From positions 134,457,701 to 134,521,700 of the forward strand of contig NC_084795.1 in assembly GCF_963169125.1 (NCBI RefSeq): DNA of 64,000 nt, in the 5' to 3' direction. Under the pieces are notes generated by a model. It was not told the DNA's origin and searched no databases. It saw only the letters and a program-made list of their open reading frames with translations. Made by a program: the position numbers and the translations under genes. Shown one piece after another: positions 1-11,056 of the stretch (positions are counted from its first letter, which is position 1; each line of letters opens with the position of its first letter). Origin of the DNA: Humulus lupulus. Lineage: Eukaryota; Streptophyta; Magnoliopsida; Rosales; Cannabaceae.

Positions 1-8
1 GCAAGAGA

Positions 9-790
9 GGATTATGTCAAGATGTCATTACTAGGTTGAACTCCACCTACTCTATGTTGGATAGTACACTCTTTTATCATCGTGCCTTTCAAACATTTAG
101 CTTTGAGTGATTCCAACTACAAACATTGTCCTTCAAGTGCTGAATGGGGAAACGTTAAGAAAGTTTGGAAGTTTTTTTATGATGCAACTCTTGTGTTCTG
201 TAGCTCCAAGTATCCAACAACAAATTTGTACTATTCAACAATAATTAATTATTACATAACTTTGAAAAGGGCTTTGGAAGGTGAAGATAAGTAACAGCGT
301 ATGTCAAGTAAATTATGGGTTAAGTTTCAAAAACATTGGTTAGATTTTAGTCCCATTTTAATTATAGCAATTATCTTCGATTCCCAATAAAAGTTGGAAG
401 TTGTAGAATTCTCCTATAACAAGGCATATGGAAGTAATTTCATAGAATTTAAGGATTTATATGGAAAACTATTGTTTCCCTATGAGCAATACAATTCTAA
501 GGTTGAACAACACACTTTAACAATGGATGCCAAGAACAAGAAGAAATAATTAAGGACAAACATATACTAGGGATGTTGAGAATGAGTTTTTCCAGGTAAT
601 TTAGTTATTTAGCTTTTTTATTATTATTATTTACTATTATTATTTTTATAACTTGTATTTTTTATTTTATTTTGTAAAAGTTTCATAGCCTTTCAAGTGA
701 AAATCGTTCAACTTCAGTCCAAACAGTTGGAGCTTTATTAAGATGAGCCAAGGTTGGATAGGAACGAGGACTTAGAAAAGGGGAGTGAAC
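9..790 (+). pseudogene. hAT-superfamily transposase remnant (RICESLEEPER-like)
   Basis: Conceptual translation in shifting frames gives the order of motifs of plant hAT (Ac/RICESLEEPER-type) transposases. Near base 18 there is QDVITRLNSTYSML, matching the family's TRWNSTYLML block. Bases 82-294 (70 codons open) give a NYKHCPS block and then SKYPTTNLYY. Bases 301-520 give a WVKFQKHWLDFSPIL block and FDSQ, a stop, then KLEVVEFSYNKAYG. Near 742 DEPRLDRNEDL matches the C-terminal hAT dimerisation region. The reading is broken by a frameshift between about 60 and 82, stops at 292-294 and near 388, and a T-rich stretch (590-690) that could be an old intron or an indel. The N-terminal BED finger and DDE core would lie left of the window. 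No terminal repeats are visible. A dead remnant; an active or domesticated gene is excluded by the stops. Confidence 0.75.
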
Positions 791-986
791 AAAAAATATT
801 AGATATAACAAGTTCAAACATATATCAGAATATGTAAATTATGTTGAGGATAAAAATAACTTCGAGGTAAAGCCCAATGGCAATTTTCTCAGCCTAAAAG
901 GCCCAAATACAATGGGCTCAAAGCGCCCAAACAAAGAAAATAAAATAAAAACATCAAAGAGGGCCCCCATCATCCCTAAGCTCCTG

Positions 987-2831
987 TCACTTGCTCTCGA
1001 GAGACACCTCTTTCTCTTTGTATTGTGCTGCAACTCCTGAAGTCTCCACTATCTCCGCAGGCTCTTTTGATAATCAGTCCTGGAACTTGGCGAGGTACCG
1101 CCCCCAAAGTTCCACGTCTAGGAACGAGAAATCCCCTTCCTAGTTATACGCTCGGCACCGATAAAATATTTCTTCCATAGAGCTCTCTGCTTTAGCAGTG
1201 TCCTCCTTGGCCTTGGCCTCGACCTTTGCAAGCTGTTGCTTTAGACTGTCGACCTTTGCCAGCTTCAGCTTAAGATCGTCAACCTCGAGCTGAAGCTAGT
1301 CCTGCTAGTGGATTACCTCTGAAACTTGCGCTCTGGAAATTCGCTCATTCTCCTAGAAGATCTTCAGTTCATCGTTGGCCTCCTCCAAGGCGACCTTCGC
1401 CTCCCCCAAGGTGGTACTGGCCTTGTCCACCTCAGCTCGGATCCGAGCAATACCACGGATTAGAGCCATGCAAGACTGCAACCAATTATTAAAAAGGGGT
1501 CAGTATTTGAAAACATGGAACTGGAGAAGGAGGATAAGGATAAGACCTACTATCAGATTCATCCCCAACACAAAGTCGAGGAGAGTTGTCGAGGGTCTCG
1601 CCTCTATGGCCTGCAGTTCTTTGGTGTTGGCCAAGTTCACATGCTTCATCAGATGGTTCACGATCTCCTAAAACGAACTACATAGAGGTTCTGGATGTTT
1701 CCCCGCCTCGATGGGAGGACTTGGGATCATGGTAGTTAAGGATGTGACTTGGATGACCTACGATATATGTGAAGGGTCGTGACTACAGTGACATGGGGCT
1801 ACAGCTGCTTCTGGGCGGAGCTGGCACCCTTGTCTTTCGCAGGAAACCCGGCGGCGAATCCAGCTATAGAAGTGGCTTTCTTCAAAGTCCTCTGCTTATT
1901 TACAACAAGTTCTGTTTTGAAAACCTCCTTTAGAATCATGTCTTCATCTAAAAAAGGGCGAGCAGGAGAATTAGGTCCAAGAAGTGCTAGTCAAAATAAT
2001 ACAATGTAAAAGGTAACAGAACAAGAACCCTACTCTCTGAACTAGAGGAGGAAACTACTACGATCAATTCTTGATTATGGATCGGGCTGGATATAACCTC
2101 TAACTCTTGGATTATTGGGGGATAGGGAGATTCTAGCATTACTACTTCATGGGACCTACTAGGTTCAAGCTCCTCATCTAAACGAGGCTCATACTCGGCC
2201 TGCCTAATACCCTGGTAAAGGAACCATGATGCAAGGAATGTCATGACAGGAGGTTTGTACCATACTATTAGAAAATGGTGGAGCTAAAATGTTAAGTGTT
2301 ATCTACTACTATGATATATTTAGGGTAGGAAAAATCATGGTGAACGACTAATTGGTTGACACACTGATGTAAAGTCACATTCAGGTCCATGTCTTCAAGA
2401 TGTCGGCTCACAAGCTGCCTCAGATTAAATCAAAATACTCTAAAACTAGCAGCAGCCTAGTTTATTTCTCTATCTTGATTACCTTGGCTAGAGGTGCCAG
2501 CTGCTTCCCTAGATTCGGCACGACCTTGGTCGGAAATATATCTGCCTCAACGATTAGAGGAAGCTCCTTGCGAGGACCTCGAGGCTTGATGGCCAGTGTC
2601 TGAGCCTCTCTGATCAGCTTGAAGGCCACCATGGTGGCATCATTAACCACTGCCCTGAACTCCTTCTCCTTAGATGGAGTGTTGGCCAAAGTTTGGTATT
2701 GACCCCCAAGGGTCTCAGACTGCTCTGTTCTCTTATAAATAGTTGCACAAGATAACAACTCGATCAGAATAAATAAAACTTAACAAAAGTGAAGAATTCA
2801 GATGAATTATAAAAGAAATGATACTTACGGG
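987..2831 (-). pseudogene. Antisense extra ORF of E1, decayed
   Basis: The minus strand carries fragments of a spliced reading frame. The last exon (1474 down to a TGA at 987-989) is a charged coiled coil, with segments such as LEVDDLKLKLAKVDSLKQQL and KVEAKAKEDTAKAESS. Upstream, a GT donor at 1550-1549 and an AG acceptor at 1476-1475 remove a 76-nt intron at phase 0, the same junction as in E (30082-29997) and F (44989-45060). Further pieces lie at 1987-2244 and 2462-2758; a GTAAGT donor is present at 2830-2825. I do not recognise a named domain in the 2462-2758 piece. Several TAG stops stand where CAG is expected, including IF-stop-ENER and YN-stop-EGDF. Extra antisense ORFs in this position are known in plant Tat-lineage elements; their function is unknown. 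Confidence 0.55.
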
Positions 2832-3202
2832 GCTGGTTAAAATTACGGTAATCGCAGTTTTGAAATCCGTTTGACATAAAGAACTGGTTTTTGATGTCAT
2901 TTCCTAGTAAAAACCTAAACTAAGCTCATGTAGAACCAAAGTAAGGCAAAAGCACTGGAAAATTTCATAAAAACTTATTGAAAAATAAGAAAATGAAATT
3001 TAAACCATGGATGAGCATACTTATAGATTGGTTTTTTGATCGACGAGTGAAGAAAGAACAGAAAATGTCTAGAAAATCCATGTGTGATGGTGTAAGAATT
3101 TATGGGAAGCAAAGGATTTAAGAGAGTTTGAATATTTTGAGAAGAAGAGAGATAAAAGGAAAATTTCGAATGCAAAGGTGGCTACGCACAGATTTTGACC
3201 TT

Positions 3203-3211
3203 CTATTTATA
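3203..3211 (-). promoter_or_regulatory. TATA box for the antisense ORF of E1
   Basis: The minus strand reads TATAAATAG here, between the 3' LTR and the antisense ORF remnant. It is correctly placed and oriented to start an antisense transcript near 3170-3180. This is inferred from sequence only. Confidence 0.4.
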
Positions 3212-3444
3212 CGTAAAGTTTGGGGACAAATCTGACCCACACAATTAAAGCAGGCAAAGATCCAAAGGTTATAATTAAATAAACCAAACAGTAGCAATAG
3301 TTGACAAGACAATTGTCACAGTGCTTGAAACTCGAACAGACGCCTATGACAAGCAGACACGTGTCTCATACTCGAGTGAGTGGATGGGCACATTTTCTCA
3401 TAACATAAGATAAAAAGATGCTAAAAGTGATGTCATGCATGAGC

Positions 3445-3464
3445 AAGAGGTTGGGGGCAAATTT
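3445..3464 (+). other. Polypurine tract of E1
   Basis: AAGAGGTTGGGGGCAAATT lies immediately 5' of the LTR start TGTACCC. It primes plus-strand synthesis in LTR retrotransposons. The matching tract of F reads CTTGGGGGGCAAA on its own sense strand (42178-42190). Confidence 0.65.
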
Positions 3465-4181
3465 TGTACCCTAAAAACACGAGCTTAACTAACTAGCTCG
3501 CGGTATAGCTGACGCGAAATAAATAAAGGACCCAAGACTTCAGAGATGTGTCACTAAGTTCGGAACAGCCCAGGATCTTCCAGACCGTTAGAGATGGAAA
3601 TGACAATGATATAGGTACCCAACGTCCAGATCGGCTGCATCAAGCCCAAGCATTATCTAAGTCAAGCCATCCTGTTCCAGTCATATCCAGCTCGAGAATG
3701 GAATCTAGCTCGGGGTGGTTCAACGACAAACATGGAAGAATCCCTACTGACTCGGATGCCCGATATGTGCAATAAATGCACGCAATCATTATATAGATTT
3801 ATTGATTGATGTAAATGGAAATAGGCTTATTTAGGATATTTAAATGTGCATTAATTTGGGAAGTTACCTAATATTGTACGTTACCATTTATAGTACGATT
3901 ACCCAATGTTGTCCAACATAATTTCCTATAAATACAAGGGGAATGGGCAGTAAAAAGGATCGACATTCTATATGAAAAAGCTCCGCTAAAATTGTCGTAA
4001 ACAATTTCTTCTAGGGTTCCGAAACAAATCAATAATAATGAGTCATGGACTATGTGGATTTTAACTACTGAACAACGTAAATTGTGTGTGTATTTGTATT
4101 TCTTTACATTCGATTTACTGTAAACTTAATCTCTCTATTTTGGATTTCTAAATCCCTTATTTATGAAAAATTGTGTCAACA
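3465..4181 (+). repeat. 3' LTR of E1
   Basis: 717 bp from TGTACCCTAAAAACACG to GTGTCAACA, following a polypurine tract. A TATAAATA box lies at 3927-3934, followed by a leader-like stretch ending with wording similar to the end of the E LTR (GGATTTTAACTACTGAAC here, AGATTTTAACTTCTGAACC in E). The left LTR is outside the window or lost. Sequence outside these shared blocks is diverged, so E1 and E are different families or old copies. Confidence 0.65.
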
Positions 4182-4865
4182 TCTTTAATTAGACTAGATT
4201 GTGTGTTGGCTATGGATTTCAAGTTAGATATAAATGTTTCATGTTGTATGTAATTATTTACATTTTATGGTTCGGGTTGTGAAACTAAATTGTTATTTGT
4301 TAGTTAGATTTTTGTGTTTGATGTTGTAGACTTGATGCATAACATTTTGGGTTGTGAACTTGTGACTTTGGACTTTAATATTAGAGTAATTTTTTTATAT
4401 TATGGTAGTGGCAGAATGTTCATATGGTGGTTTGAAATTTCAATAGATTTTAGGGTTAATACCTATTTGGACCCTGTCTTTTCCCCATTATCTGTTTGGG
4501 CCCGTGTTTTGCCTAATTTATTTTTGCACCTCGTATTTTCTAAAAAGGTTAAAATAGGTCTATAAACCTAATTTTAGTCAAAATATTTTTTCTTATGACC
4601 AAAATACCCTCGATTTTTGTTAAATATTAAAGATTAAATTATATTTAATTAATTAATAACTTTAAAAAAATATTTACAAAATTAAAACGAAAAAGAAAAA
4701 AAACAATACTAAAATTAAAATCAAAATTTTGTTCCCTCTCTATGGTATTCGAGCAAACTCCATGACTTGAAACTTCACCAGGCAAGTCCGATTTGGAGAG
4801 CGTGACCCAAGTTTTTTTATTTTTTTCCACCAGTAAACTCCTGTGAGTACGGGGGTGATGGCAGT
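4182..4865. other. AT-rich DNA, no gene seen
   Basis: Open frames here (for example 4314-4565) have no recognisable motif and low-complexity composition. Nothing can be called. Confidence 0.6.
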
Positions 4866-5191
4866 TAGGGATGGCAAAATAAGATTTAATTTTGATGTTG
4901 ATAACTATTTATTTTTAGCTTGATATCAAATAATTATTTTGTAAAAAAAAAAGGAATATGTTATATAAAATAACAGGCCTAATTGGCGGGTTATAGGGGT
5001 CATCACAATCATGTCACACAAAATTTTGTGTTGTGTGTGTGCGTGTCGTGTCGTGTCGAACGAAATTTATGCAAGTCGTGTTCCTATTCGTGTTTTCTCA
5101 ACCAGTCATGTTACAGGTCATGTTCATGTCAATAATTTTTGAGTAAATTTAAGGCTTCAGCACGACATGATGACACGAATTGTCACTCCTA
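4866..5191. mobile_element. Possible hAT-type MITE
   Basis: The left end TAGGGATGGCAAAAT and the inverted right end TAGGAGTGACAATTC form imperfect terminal inverted repeats like those of plant non-autonomous hAT elements. The interior holds GTGTCGTGTCGTGTCG-type runs (5041-5060) and an inverted copy, TCGTGTTCCTATTCGTG. The 8-bp flanks do not match, so the target duplication is lost or the ends are slightly wrong. Confidence 0.4.
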
Positions 5192-7140
5192 GAGTAGATG
5201 AAACAGGACAGGCAAAAGATCCAAATGGTGGATTGATACAATTAGTATTAATGTCTTAATTAATGTTGATTATGCCAAACACTAAACTAGGAAAGCATGG
5301 TTGATGATTTTTAATTTGTAATATGTATTTCCCCAAATTTGAATGTGTTATAACAAATCGGATAGCGAATTCCATTATTTGAAGAAAATTAACTACTTTA
5401 GCCACTATAAATAAGAAAGGGTGCGACATAGTTTGTAAGCCAAATTTCACATGCAAAAATGTTGTTGAAATTCCAATTAAAATACTAAATAAGACTCAAC
5501 AGTGGACATATAAGTCACTTTTTTAAGCTGAACTATTATAACTCCCAACCATTTTCCTTGCTTTTTTAAAATTTGAATACATTTTACCTCTACATTATCG
5601 TTGACGAAAACGATATCAATAATATGGGTTATGTATTCTCATACTATCAATAAATGTTTATTTTGGTAACATTTGCTCATTATAAGCAAAAGTGTATCAA
5701 AAGTTAGCTTTATTGTATAGTTATATAATATGCTTTCTTATAGAGAATATTGTTCTTAAATCTTTTTATAATGGAGAATCAAGAAGATTATTGTATGAAG
5801 TAGTGAGATGCCACTTTGAAGACCTAATGAGAGATTAAGTCACATCTTGAGTGGATATCAAGATTAAAGGCTTAGAGCACTATGTAAAATAGATATTCTT
5901 TTAAAATATAAAGAAATTGGTTGAAAGGGCACTCCATCAATTTGTGTATGATGAGTAATGATTGACACACTCAATAAACACACCACAATGCACTATGAAT
6001 TTTTAACCACATATTAGTGGGGTCCCACCTTAATAAATTTTAATAGTTGAAAAATAAGTCATATCATTGTCTGTACTTTGAGTATGTAATATGAGTGTGT
6101 GCCTAGCATTATTTTTTTAACATATTACTACAACGTCTTTTCTACATTTAATGATTTATATTCTTCTTTTAAACTTTTTTTTAAAAAATATATCATTTAT
6201 TCCTTAATATTTGAAATGGATAAAAAATTTAAAAATAACCTAAAGTAAAATAGAGAAGCAGATAAATGAGATATTATAAAAGTTGGATGAGGCTTCTTTG
6301 GTGCACCCCTATTTTAAAAGGTATGATAAATAATCAGTGCTTTTAAGGGAGTTCAACAACATTATTAGAGAGAGAGTGGGTGTTGAAAGAGAAAAAAATA
6401 TTTTTATTGAAGATGGAGATATTTGCTTACAATATTTAGAAGCAAATGAGAAGGGTTCTTATGTTGTTTATTTCTTGGTTATTAGTGTTGATATTTGGCT
6501 ATATTTTATTATTAGTAAAAATTCTTCAACAAGATAAGTTCTTAATGATTAGAGTTTGTAAAAGAGTTAGTATGGTTTGGTTTCGTTTTTTGTTTTTGTT
6601 TTTGTTTTTTTAGTTTTCCAGTGCTACATGTTTTGTTTTAATTCTTTAGTACGAGATGAAGTTTTTTTTTTAATTCTTAGTTTTAGATAGAGTTGATAAT
6701 TTAATTGATTTTGAAACTCGATATTAACTTAAGTAGCAAAGCATCTGATGAACGAAAAAAGATATAAAAATATAATAATATATATTATTATATAAAAAGT
6801 GATATCAGTCAAAATTAGTGGAAGGAAATATCTCTACTTTTCTCTTCACTTTTCCACGTTCTACTCTCACCACTCTTCATATTCCCTACTCTCTTTTCCA
6901 CTTAACGTAAAATAGAGTGTATAAAAGATTAAATAAATCAGACACAAAAAGGAAGGAGAAAACTCAAAATCTTGAGAGAGATTACGATAAAAAAAACACT
7001 ATCATAAAATACAAAGAAAGTTAAGTTTTCATTCTTCAGGGAATTCTACAAAGTAAGTACTAGGGTTTGCCCCTATTTTTCTTCTCATTTTTTTAAGTGT
7101 CTTTTCTCCTCTAGTGATTCTCTTCTTTTGTCTTTGGTCC
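5192..7140. other. AT-rich DNA, no gene seen
   Basis: About 1.9 kb of A/T-rich sequence with poly-T runs (for example near 6590-6620) and only short random open frames. The stretch from 6830 to 7080 resembles an untranslated leader in base composition, but no coding exon follows. Nothing further can be supported. Confidence 0.55.
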
Positions 7141-7340
7141 ACTTTGAACTAAGCTTTTTAAGACACAAAAGATCTCAAAAAGTAAGATATAGCCAAGGGG
7201 GAAAAAAGAAAATCTGATTTCTTCATGCCATTATGCTAGTTAAATTTTCCTAAGGATTAAAATTGATTTTGTATGTTCTTCATAGTACACTTTGATTTAG
7301 ACTTTATAAGTCACAAAATATCTCCAAAAAATGAGATATA
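7141..7340 (+). repeat. Imperfect tandem duplication, offset 148 bp
   Basis: Two similar stretches start at 7141 and 7289. Both read ACTTTGA, then a segment like AAGACACAAAAGATCTC, then AGATATAGCCAA followed by a purine-rich tail. Divergence is substantial, so this is an old duplication of unknown origin. Confidence 0.5.
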
Positions 7341-7934
7341 GCCAAAGAGGATATAACAAATTATAAAAAAACTTAAATGTAGTTATGCTGGAAGATTGAA
7401 GAAATTCAGTCTAATTACATTTATTAAATCCTCCTAAATATTACTATCTAAACTCAAGTCATTTTAGATGAGGATGTTGGATTAATGTGAACTAATAATT
7501 TAGAATAACAATAACATTACATAATGTAGAATACAAAAAATAAATTAACACTGATTGAAAAACACAAGCAAAAATAAAAACATAGTATAAAAATCTTTTT
7601 TTTAATTCTAATTACTTAATTAAATATACTATTTTAATAATTAAAAACTAATATTTTAAAATAAAAATACCATTACAAATTACATAATCCATAATATAAC
7701 AAATAAAAATTAGCACTAATTAGCAAACATAAATTTAAATAAAAATTATTAAATATATTTCAATAACACAATAATGAACTAATGTTGAAATCATTTGTGA
7801 AATAATTAAATTATTAAATTTAAAACAACAATAATATGTAATTAATTTTAGCATAATGCTAGGGACATATATATATATTAAACATAAAAAATACATATTA
7901 TTCAAGTGACATATATTATTAAGAAACAAACAGA
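7341..7934. other. Very AT-rich DNA, no gene seen
   Basis: Mostly A/T homopolymer-like sequence with a short TATATATA run near 7868. The 109-codon minus-strand open frame at 7735-8064 straddles this stretch and the LTR remnant and shows no family motif. Confidence 0.55.
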
Positions 7935-9589
7935 ACAATACTCTCAGCCTCTCTTTCTCTCTCTCGGCTCCCTCATTTCCCTTGGAGTGGTTTGGTTTCC
8001 TTGAATTCTTGAGGTGATAGCTTGGGAGATTAAAGTTGTGAATTGGAGCTAGGATTGGGGTCAAGGTAGCTTGAGATAGAAGCTAATCAATTGAGGTAAG
8101 GACCCTTCTATGTTGTGATGAATTCTCTAACTAGTTTAACCTTTGGCTGAGGTTAGACTCTATCTTTGGTAATTGAGTGTGGGTAAAGCTTTTGGGTTGG
8201 TTTTTGGGGTATAAATGATGCCTATCCTGAGTTGATAATAACTATAGACTCAATTGTGGCTTGGGTTCATGTTTAGGGTGAATTTTGATGATTTTGGCTC
8301 GGGGAAAACGTAGGAAAAATGTTGGAAATTCTGCGTTCACAGGGTAGTGTTGCGGCGGTATTCCTAGAGCGTTGCGGCCTTCATAAACTCAAAGGCCTAG
8401 GGGGTTCAATGAACTACCGTAGCGTCGCGGCGCTGGGTGGGTTGCGCCGCGTCATTTTCTATGAAATTTGGGAATTTTGCTCTCTAACTTGTTGAAGGTC
8501 GCGGCGCTTGTGGGGGGCACCGCTACTCAAATAGGGAAATTTTGTCAAATAGGGATTTTAAGCTCTGGGAACTCAAATCTAAAGGCTTGGGAATGATTCT
8601 ACTACCCAGTTTAGTAGAATTCGAGATCCTGAAGGCTAGGAATTTACCTTGAAGCTCTTAAATAGTCTAAGTGATTGATGGTTGTCAGTTATTGCGTTGT
8701 GACTAGGTTATACCGCTACGGCTCGAGAGTAGGGTTCATGCTCGGGATCGCAATACATTATCTGTTCGAGACTCAAGGTAAGAAAACTATACCGTGGTTG
8801 TAATTGGGGCTCGGAGCCCTGTTAATGGATATGATTGTGGTTATAAATGTGATTTTCGATTAGGCATGCTTCTATATATGCTGCATTTGATTGTGCGTTA
8901 TGAAATATATATGTTTGATTATATTAATATGAAATGTCGGCCTAAGGGCCCCAGGGACGGCAATAAGCGTGTGAAATGCATGCCATTTGGCTAAGGATAC
9001 CTCGAGGTGTGATATGCACTTGTCTAGCCCGAACGTCACCTAAATATTCAGAAGTGTCGTATGCACTCGTCTAACTCATTTATTGTTAACTTGGATTATG
9101 TGCTTGTTTGAGCAGATTATTATTGCTATGCTTATTGTTTATATTCTATTTCTTATTGAATCTTTTGACTTAAGTTTTCTTGTTGAGCCTTGGCTCACGG
9201 GTGCTATGTGGTGCACATAAGGGAAAGGGAAAGATGGATCAGCCATGAGTCGGAGAGCTTTAGGGGCAGCGTATACATTTGCAGCTGCTCGACCGCCACA
9301 GCTAAGGGATCGACAGGGACTAGAGCCAAAACTTTTATTTTGCCGCTTAGGCCGGCTTATGTTGTAATTAATTTTGGGAGTTTTAAATCCCTTGTAAACA
9401 CTTATTTTTGGGATCCCATGTACAAACGTAAACTTTTTAATGAAAACATATATTCCTATGACCAAAATCTTTAAACCCTAATCCATTAATTATCCTTAAT
9501 TACACGTTTATATCCAAATGACTTGATTAGCAAATCCAGCACAATTTAAAATACACAGCGTAATGGTCTTTGCTATACAAGGCATTACA
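7935..9589 (+). repeat. 5'-truncated solo LTR, Tekay-type chromovirus
   Basis: The right end, AAGGCATTACA at 9589, and a block at 9183-9310 (GGCTCACGGGTGCTATGTGG, later CAGCTGCTCGACCGCCAC) match solo LTR D (48061-48180) and, in reverse, C and B. A splice-donor-like AGGTAAG stretch near 8093 and the GC-rich GCGGCG segment at 8341-8520 are also shared. The left part, which should begin TGTAATG, is missing, so the start is approximate. No internal region follows. Short open frames inside, including 9139-9474 on both strands, are chance. Confidence 0.7.
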
Positions 9590-10170
9590 GTTTGGGTAGT
9601 GATAATAAAGACAAAAAAATTCATTCTCATTTTTTTTTTGTCTTTTTACAATCTACTTTCATTTTCTTTATATACGTATATCCTTTATTATTCATATAAG
9701 TATAACTTAATTGATCCATTGAATGTACACGTGTAAATCTACTTTTACTTTCTTTATAAATATCTTTACTTTGCTTTTCTCTATATACTAGATACAAGCA
9801 AGCAACGGGCAATGCACGTTTGCTTAATTTTATTTATAAAATTTATTAATTATATATATTAAATTTGTATCATTGTCATATAAATATAAAATAAATAAAA
9901 AATATTATATATAAAATAATTACACAAACATATTAAATGAAAAATTAAACTAAAATACTATTTAAATGTAAAATGATAATTTTTTAATAAAAAATAATAT
10001 TATGTATTATATATTATTACAATGATATTGCATAATATTTAAATTTATATTAATATAAGTATTAAATATCTAGTCTTGTATTAAATATTATTATAATAAT
10101 AATAATATTTGAATTTCTATTAATATAATTAGTAAAAAGTTAGGATTATATATTATTATCATAATAATAT
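9590..10170. other. AT-rich DNA, no gene seen
   Basis: Dominated by ATTATTATA-type sequence. A short non-AT segment at 9785-9820 (GCAAGCAACGGGCAATGCAC) stands out but is too short to assign. Confidence 0.6.
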
Positions 10171-10877
10171 TGTTACATCCACATTTCAAGATTAAACAGA
10201 AAGCCTCGAAATGCAGGCTCGAAAAGAGTAAGCTCAAGAATAACAGGTGTTAGCAGTACACTTGTACAAATTCTCGAACAGCTCTAGATTTGCTATTAGC
10301 ATACGAGCATGATCTGCAGGCTCGAATGCATACCAACCTTCTCCGAGGAGTGAGTTTGATCGATTGGGCGAAGGAGGAAGAGGCAACAGCTGGAATGGTG
10401 AGCTCGAAGTTCGGTTGGTCTCGAAAGCGTGTTAAGGCGACGACCGAGCTCGATGACACATTTATCTTATAGGAATGCTATTAGGAAATCCCTATTTCTT
10501 AGGGATTGGTCAACACTCTATAATTAATCGCTATTTTTATGGGATCGTTATTTAATTAATGAATTTGATTTTTATTATTAATGGGGATATTTATTTTAAT
10601 TTAAACATTTGATTGTAACTTCCCTAAATTGGGGGGAAGATATTCCTACAACCAGGTTTATAAATAGCATTGACGGTTATTTGTATTCACGCACAAATTT
10701 GTACTGAGAAGAGACTCTGCCAAATTGCTTTCATCTGAAGCTTTGAGAGAGTGTTCAAAATAATAGTGCCTTATGGACGTAGGCAGATTTTAACTTCTGA
10801 ACCATGTTAAAATCTCTGCTTTCTTCTACTTTTAATAAATCATTGCTTATTTAAGTTGACGAAAAACGACGTCAACA
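10171..10877 (+). repeat. 5' LTR of E
   Basis: 707 bp from TGTTACATCC to GACGTCAACA, followed after three bases by the PBS. A TATAAATA box lies at 10659-10666. No second copy is seen in the window, so the LTR is defined by its ends, by the PBS, and by similarity of its 3' portion to the E1 LTR. Open frames on both strands at 10250-10472 lie inside the LTR and are not genes. Confidence 0.7.
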
Positions 10878-10880
10878 ATT

Positions 10881-10898
10881 TGGTGCTTTCATTGAGAG
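10881..10898 (+). other. Primer binding site of E
   Basis: TGGTGCTTTCATTGAGAG starts three bases after the LTR and begins with the TGG expected for pairing with a tRNA CCA end. The identical 18-mer is at the same position in F (55179-55196, minus strand). I cannot name the tRNA from sequence alone. Confidence 0.75.
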
Positions 10899-11056
10899 CA
10901 TTAAGCAATTAATTATATTGTTTAGTAAAAACCTCTTGCACAACATCAATGGTCGCTTTGAACATCCCCAAAACTAGTGGGCGACTGTTATCTCAAATCC
11001 CCTAGGAGCATACTCTTCATACTGAGAACCACCCTTAGAGGCTTGGAAAGTAACCT

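Larger units (their letters stand above)
830..4181 (+). mobile_element. E1: 3' end of a Tat-type Ty3/gypsy element
   Basis: The fragment reads, left to right, antisense ORF remnant (minus strand), a stretch with a minus-strand TATA box, a polypurine tract, and one LTR. This is the same order as the 3' half of the complete element F at 41593-55784, so the element points to the right. Gag and pol are missing; the left boundary with the hAT remnant lies around 800-870 and is not sharp. Only one LTR is in the window, so no target duplication can be tested. Assignment to the Tat lineage rests on the antisense ORF and on LTR ends resembling those of E and F. Confidence 0.65.

Noticed and set aside
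6337..6537. 66-codon frame with possible domain
   Set aside because: Low-complexity AT-rich composition, no family motif and no neighbouring exon.
7735..8064. 109-codon minus-strand frame rich in hydrophobic residues
   Set aside because: It crosses the boundary between AT-rich DNA and an LTR fragment and has no recognisable motif.
9139..9474. Two opposite open frames of about 100 codons
   Set aside because: They lie inside a Tekay-type LTR whose sequence recurs in C, D and B without an equivalent open frame.
9780..9825. Possible Helitron-like end (GGGCAATGCACG)
   Set aside because: No terminal hairpin or CTRR end and no partner terminus could be found.
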